Shown here: one piece after another, positions 13,361 to 15,309 of the stretch
Layout: each line of letters opens with the position of its first letter
Position numbering within the stretch: the first letter of the stretch is position 1
From: an uncultured Eubacteriales bacterium
Lineage (GTDB): Bacteria > Bacillota > Clostridia > Oscillospirales > QAMX01
Direction of reading: 5' to 3'
Length of the DNA stretch: 15,309 nt
NCBI GenBank assembly: GCA_905205975.1
Contig: CAJLFQ010000055.1
Location: forward strand, 1 to 15,309
Notes under the pieces: generated by a model
Database searches by the model: none
What the model saw: the letters and a program-made list of their open reading frames with translations, nothing else
What the model was told of the DNA's origin: nothing
Made by a program: the position numbers and the translations under genes

Positions 13361-13415
13361 CTGCGGGCAAAGCAAACGCATCCGGTGGGCAATAAGCCAG
13401 CGGCCATGCCGCAGG
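13361..13415. repeat. 55-nt direct repeat, left copy
   Basis: This stretch, beginning CTGCGGGCAAAGCAAACGCA and ending CATGCCGCAGG, is identical to 15255-15309. The right copy runs to the window edge, so the true repeat may be longer. The left copy continues into CATAACC and a CCCCT/AGGGG hairpin (13426-13441) related to the foldback element at 2557-2674. Confidence 0.9.
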
Positions 13416-13456
13416 CATAACCGCGTCCCCTATGCAGGGGAAGGTGGAACTTTCTC

Positions 13457-13526
13457 TGTGCTCCGGAGGTACAGACGAACCGGCATTTCCCCGTGCACCA
13501 GAGATACAGACGAACCGGCGTGCACC
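13457..13526. repeat. Two tandem 35-nt units
   Basis: TACAGACGAACCGGC occurs at 13470-13484 and 13505-13519, 35 bases apart, within related flanks (GTGCTCCGGAGG versus GTGCACCAGAGA). The pair lies about 180-250 bases upstream of the GH51 start. Confidence 0.65.
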
Positions 13527-13567
13527 TGCGGAAAATACGGAAGCGCAGGCACCTGTGTGGTGAACCC

Positions 13568-13624
13568 CGGCGGATATCATTTCCAACCTCCATCCGTTCA
13601 CCATACTCCCGGCGCATATCATTT
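13568..13624. repeat. Direct repeat CGGCGSATATCATTT
   Basis: CGGCGGATATCATTT (13568-13582) and CGGCGCATATCATTT (13610-13624) are 42 bases apart and differ at one base. They lie just upstream of the probable GH51 promoter and could be binding sites of a regulator; equally they may be decayed tandem duplication. Confidence 0.5.
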
Positions 13625-13638
13625 TTCGCATCAAACAC

Positions 13639-13667
13639 TTGCTTTTTTCCGCATTTTCATGTATCAT
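13639..13667 (+). promoter_or_regulatory. Probable promoter of the GH51 gene
   Basis: TTGCTT (13639-13644) and TATCAT (13662-13667) are 17 bases apart. The -10 matches 5 of 6 bases; the -35 only 3 of 6. A weak -35 would fit an activator-dependent sugar-utilisation gene. The start would lie about 30 bases upstream of the coding sequence. Confidence 0.5.
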
Positions 13668-13703
13668 GTTTCCAGAACCAATTTGAAAGGAGATCATTCA
13701 GCC

Positions 13704-15143
13704 ATGGAATCTGTTTATCTGATTGCGCCCAAACCCATTGGAACCATCTCGCCGGACATTTACGGCGTCTTTGCCGAGCACATCGGCGGCGTCATTTACG
13801 ACGGCATCTTCTGCGGAAACGACGCAGAAAACATCCGCGGCTTCCGCACAAAGATCATCGAGAGGTTGCGCGCCATTCACACGCCGCTCATCCGCTGGCC
13901 GGGCGGCTGTTTTGCCGAAACATACGACTGGCGCGACGGCGTCGGCCCGCTGGAAAACCGCCCGGTCCGGCTCAGCTGGTGGACGCCGTTCGACGGAAAA
14001 ACCGAGTCAAACCGCGTCGGGACAGACGAATTTCTCGACTTCTGCGCGCTGGTCGGCGCAGAGCCTTACCTCGCGGCCAACATCACGTCGGCATCGCCGC
14101 GCGACATCCGCGACTGGATCGACTATGTGAATTCTCCGGAAGGTTCAACGACGCTGGCAAAAGCCCGTGCGGCAAACGGTCACCCGGCGCCCTATCAGGT
14201 AAAGCTCTGGGGGGTCGGCAACGAAAACTGGGGCGGCGGCGGCAATATGACGCCTTCCGGCTATGCCTGTGAATACCGCCGCTATGCAGAGCTCATGGCC
14301 AATGCCTCCAAGGGGCTGGAGCTGATCGGCTGCGGCGCCAACGCCTCTGATTTTGCGTGGACCCGCGGCGTGCTTGAAGAGCTGTCGAAAAAAGAGGTGC
14401 GGATGGATGGTCTGGCCTTCCATTATTACTGCGGCACCGCCGGCGGCGCCGTGAACTTCACAGACGACGACTGGCGGACGCTCATCGCCAGAGCCGGGGC
14501 CATGCAGGATCTGATTGACCGCCACTGGGCGGCCGCACTGTCCTATGGTCTGGAAAATAAGGCAAAGCTCTGCATCGACGAATGGGGCTGCTGGCACCAG
14601 GACAACACCGATCTCCTTGCGCCGGATCACCTTTTTGAACAGCAGTCCACCATGCGGGACGCCGTTGTCACGGCGCTGACGTTCAACATCTTCAACAACA
14701 ACTGTGCAAAAATCCGCCTCTGCGCCGTGGCACAGCTCGTCAACAACATCCATGCACTCTTTCTCGCGCACAAAGATCAGTGCTTCTGCACGCCGACTTA
14801 CCATGTATTTGACCTGTATCAGACGCATATGGGCGCAGAAGCTGTTGAAACAGCGGCACCGGCGGGCGTCTCGGCGTCGGCATCCATGAAAGACGGACAT
14901 ATGACCGTGACGCTTGCGAATCTCACCCCCGACCGGGATTTCGAGATCAAACTGGAAAGCCTCGGGTTCGCCATCGGACACACCGCCGAAATCGGCCTGC
15001 TGGGCGACGGCGACCTCCACGCGCACAACACGTTTGACGCGCCGGAAGCCGTTTCTGTACGCCGTGAATCGACGGAACACTTCGACGGCACCCTGACACT
15101 GCGCCGCGGCTCTATCGCCGCAGTCCGGTTTACCGTGCAGTAA
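13704..15143 (+). CDS. GH51 alpha-L-arabinofuranosidase
   Basis: The enzyme releases terminal alpha-L-arabinofuranose from arabinan and arabinoxylan oligosaccharides. The 479-residue length fits the family. The acid/base Glu174 lies in WGVGNENWGGGG and the nucleophile Glu293 in CIDEWGCWH, spaced as in characterised GH51 enzymes. RWPGGCFAETYDWRDGVGP (residues 64-82) is the typical (beta/alpha)8-barrel block. A beta-sandwich domain follows from about residue 385. There is no signal peptide, so it acts in the cytoplasm on imported oligosaccharides. I start it at ATG 13704, with AAAGGAG upstream; the open frame reaches back to 13458 but that part lies in repeats and a promoter. No transporter or other glycosidase is adjacent in the window. 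It is flanked by copies of a 55-base direct repeat. Confidence 0.95.
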   Translation: MESVYLIAPKPIGTISPDIYGVFAEHIGGVIYDGIFCGNDAENIRGFRTKIIERLRAIHTPLIRWPGGCFAETYDWRDGVGPLENRPVRLSWWTPFDGKTESNRVGTDEFLDFCALVGAEPYLAANITSASPRDIRDWIDYVNSPEGSTTLAKARAANGHPAPYQVKLWGVGNENWGGGGNMTPSGYACEYRRYAELMANASKGLELIGCGANASDFAWTRGVLEELSKKEVRMDGLAFHYYCGTAGGAVNFTDDDWRTLIARAGAMQDLIDRHWAAALSYGLENKAKLCIDEWGCWHQDNTDLLAPDHLFEQQSTMRDAVVTALTFNIFNNNCAKIRLCAVAQLVNNIHALFLAHKDQCFCTPTYHVFDLYQTHMGAEAVETAAPAGVSASASMKDGHMTVTLANLTPDRDFEIKLESLGFAIGHTAEIGLLGDGDLHAHNTFDAPEAVSVRRESTEHFDGTLTLRRGSIAAVRFTVQ

Positions 15144-15225
15144 CCAGTGCACCGGCGCTTGTCCGGCGTTATCACCTCCGCCCGCAGCTGAAAGAAAGCG
15201 CTCGCTCGGTTCTGAGACGGCGATA

Positions 15226-15262
15226 AGAAGAATCTTCTCCGCCCGCTGTTCTCTCTGCGGGC
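15226..15262. other. Two small foldbacks downstream of the GH51 gene
   Basis: AGAAG/CTTCT (15226-15238, loop AAT) and GCCCGC/GCGGGC (15241-15262, 10-base loop) follow the gene by about 80-120 bases. Neither has a T-run on the plus strand, so a terminator role is uncertain. The second runs into the 55-nt repeat. Confidence 0.4.
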
Positions 15263-15309
15263 AAAGCAAACGCATCCGGTGGGCAATAAGCCAGCGGCCA
15301 TGCCGCAGG
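15255..15309. repeat. 55-nt direct repeat, right copy (reaches window edge)
   Basis: Identical over all 55 bases to 13361-13415. It may continue beyond the window, where the left copy continues with CATAACC and a palindrome. Confidence 0.9.

Noticed and set aside
13113..13697. 194-codon minus-strand frame
   Set aside because: It runs through the dispersed repeats and palindromes; similar translations appear wherever this repeat family occurs, so it is a repeat artefact.
13458..13703. 82-codon N-terminal extension of the GH51 frame
   Set aside because: It covers 35-nt tandem repeats and the promoter-like site, and family members start at the position equivalent to ATG 13704, which has a ribosome binding site.

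Overview
The window looks like chromosomal DNA of a GC-rich gut-type Clostridia, most likely Oscillospirales/Ruminococcaceae. The grounds are the AGGAGG-type ribosome binding sites, an alcohol acetyltransferase-like gene paired with a DUF6320-type zinc-ribbon membrane protein, a YqhQ/DUF1385–PrmC pair, an ECF-type sigma factor with a long C-terminal extension, and the style of the dispersed intergenic repeats. This placement is inferred from gene content, not from a search.

Layout from left to right. At 1-192 there is a ribosome binding site for a gene starting just off the left edge, then a helix-turn-helix gene cut short right after its recognition helix. A sigma factor (385-1956, minus) follows, with inverted and direct repeats upstream of it (1957-2267). 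Next comes tRNA-Leu(CAG) on the minus strand with its own strong promoter and terminator (2268-2455), then a compact foldback repeat element (2521-2674). A two-gene unit runs 2743-4834 (minus): the acetyltransferase-like protein, then the zinc-ribbon membrane protein. Its promoter is buried in the 3' end of the pyroglutamyl-peptidase gene pcp (4903-5532, minus).

From 12644 down to 5653 six minus-strand genes lie close together: an FG-GAP-like lipoprotein, an OmpR-family response regulator, a sensor kinase, a PurF-like phosphoribosyltransferase with a degenerate glutaminase domain, a DUF1385 (YqhQ-like) membrane protein, and the release-factor methyltransferase prmC. A strong promoter-like site lies at 13043-13071. 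The roughly 390-nt leader it would produce carries a 16-unit, 9-nt minisatellite and no convincing gene. A hairpin with a short T-run after prmC probably ends the unit.

The right end is a plus-strand GH51 alpha-L-arabinofuranosidase gene (13704-15143), bracketed by intergenic repeats. Four 40-nt tandem units lie upstream, with a fifth family member about 10.5 kb away at 2521. A 55-nt perfect direct repeat sits on both sides of the enzyme gene.

Most genes are recognisable housekeeping or signalling genes. The unusual material is the dispersed foldback repeat family, the minisatellite leader of the lipoprotein/two-component unit, the PurF paralogue without its nucleophile, and the sigma factor with its own large C-terminal domain. 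I see no CRISPR array, transposase, phage genes or obvious defence system.
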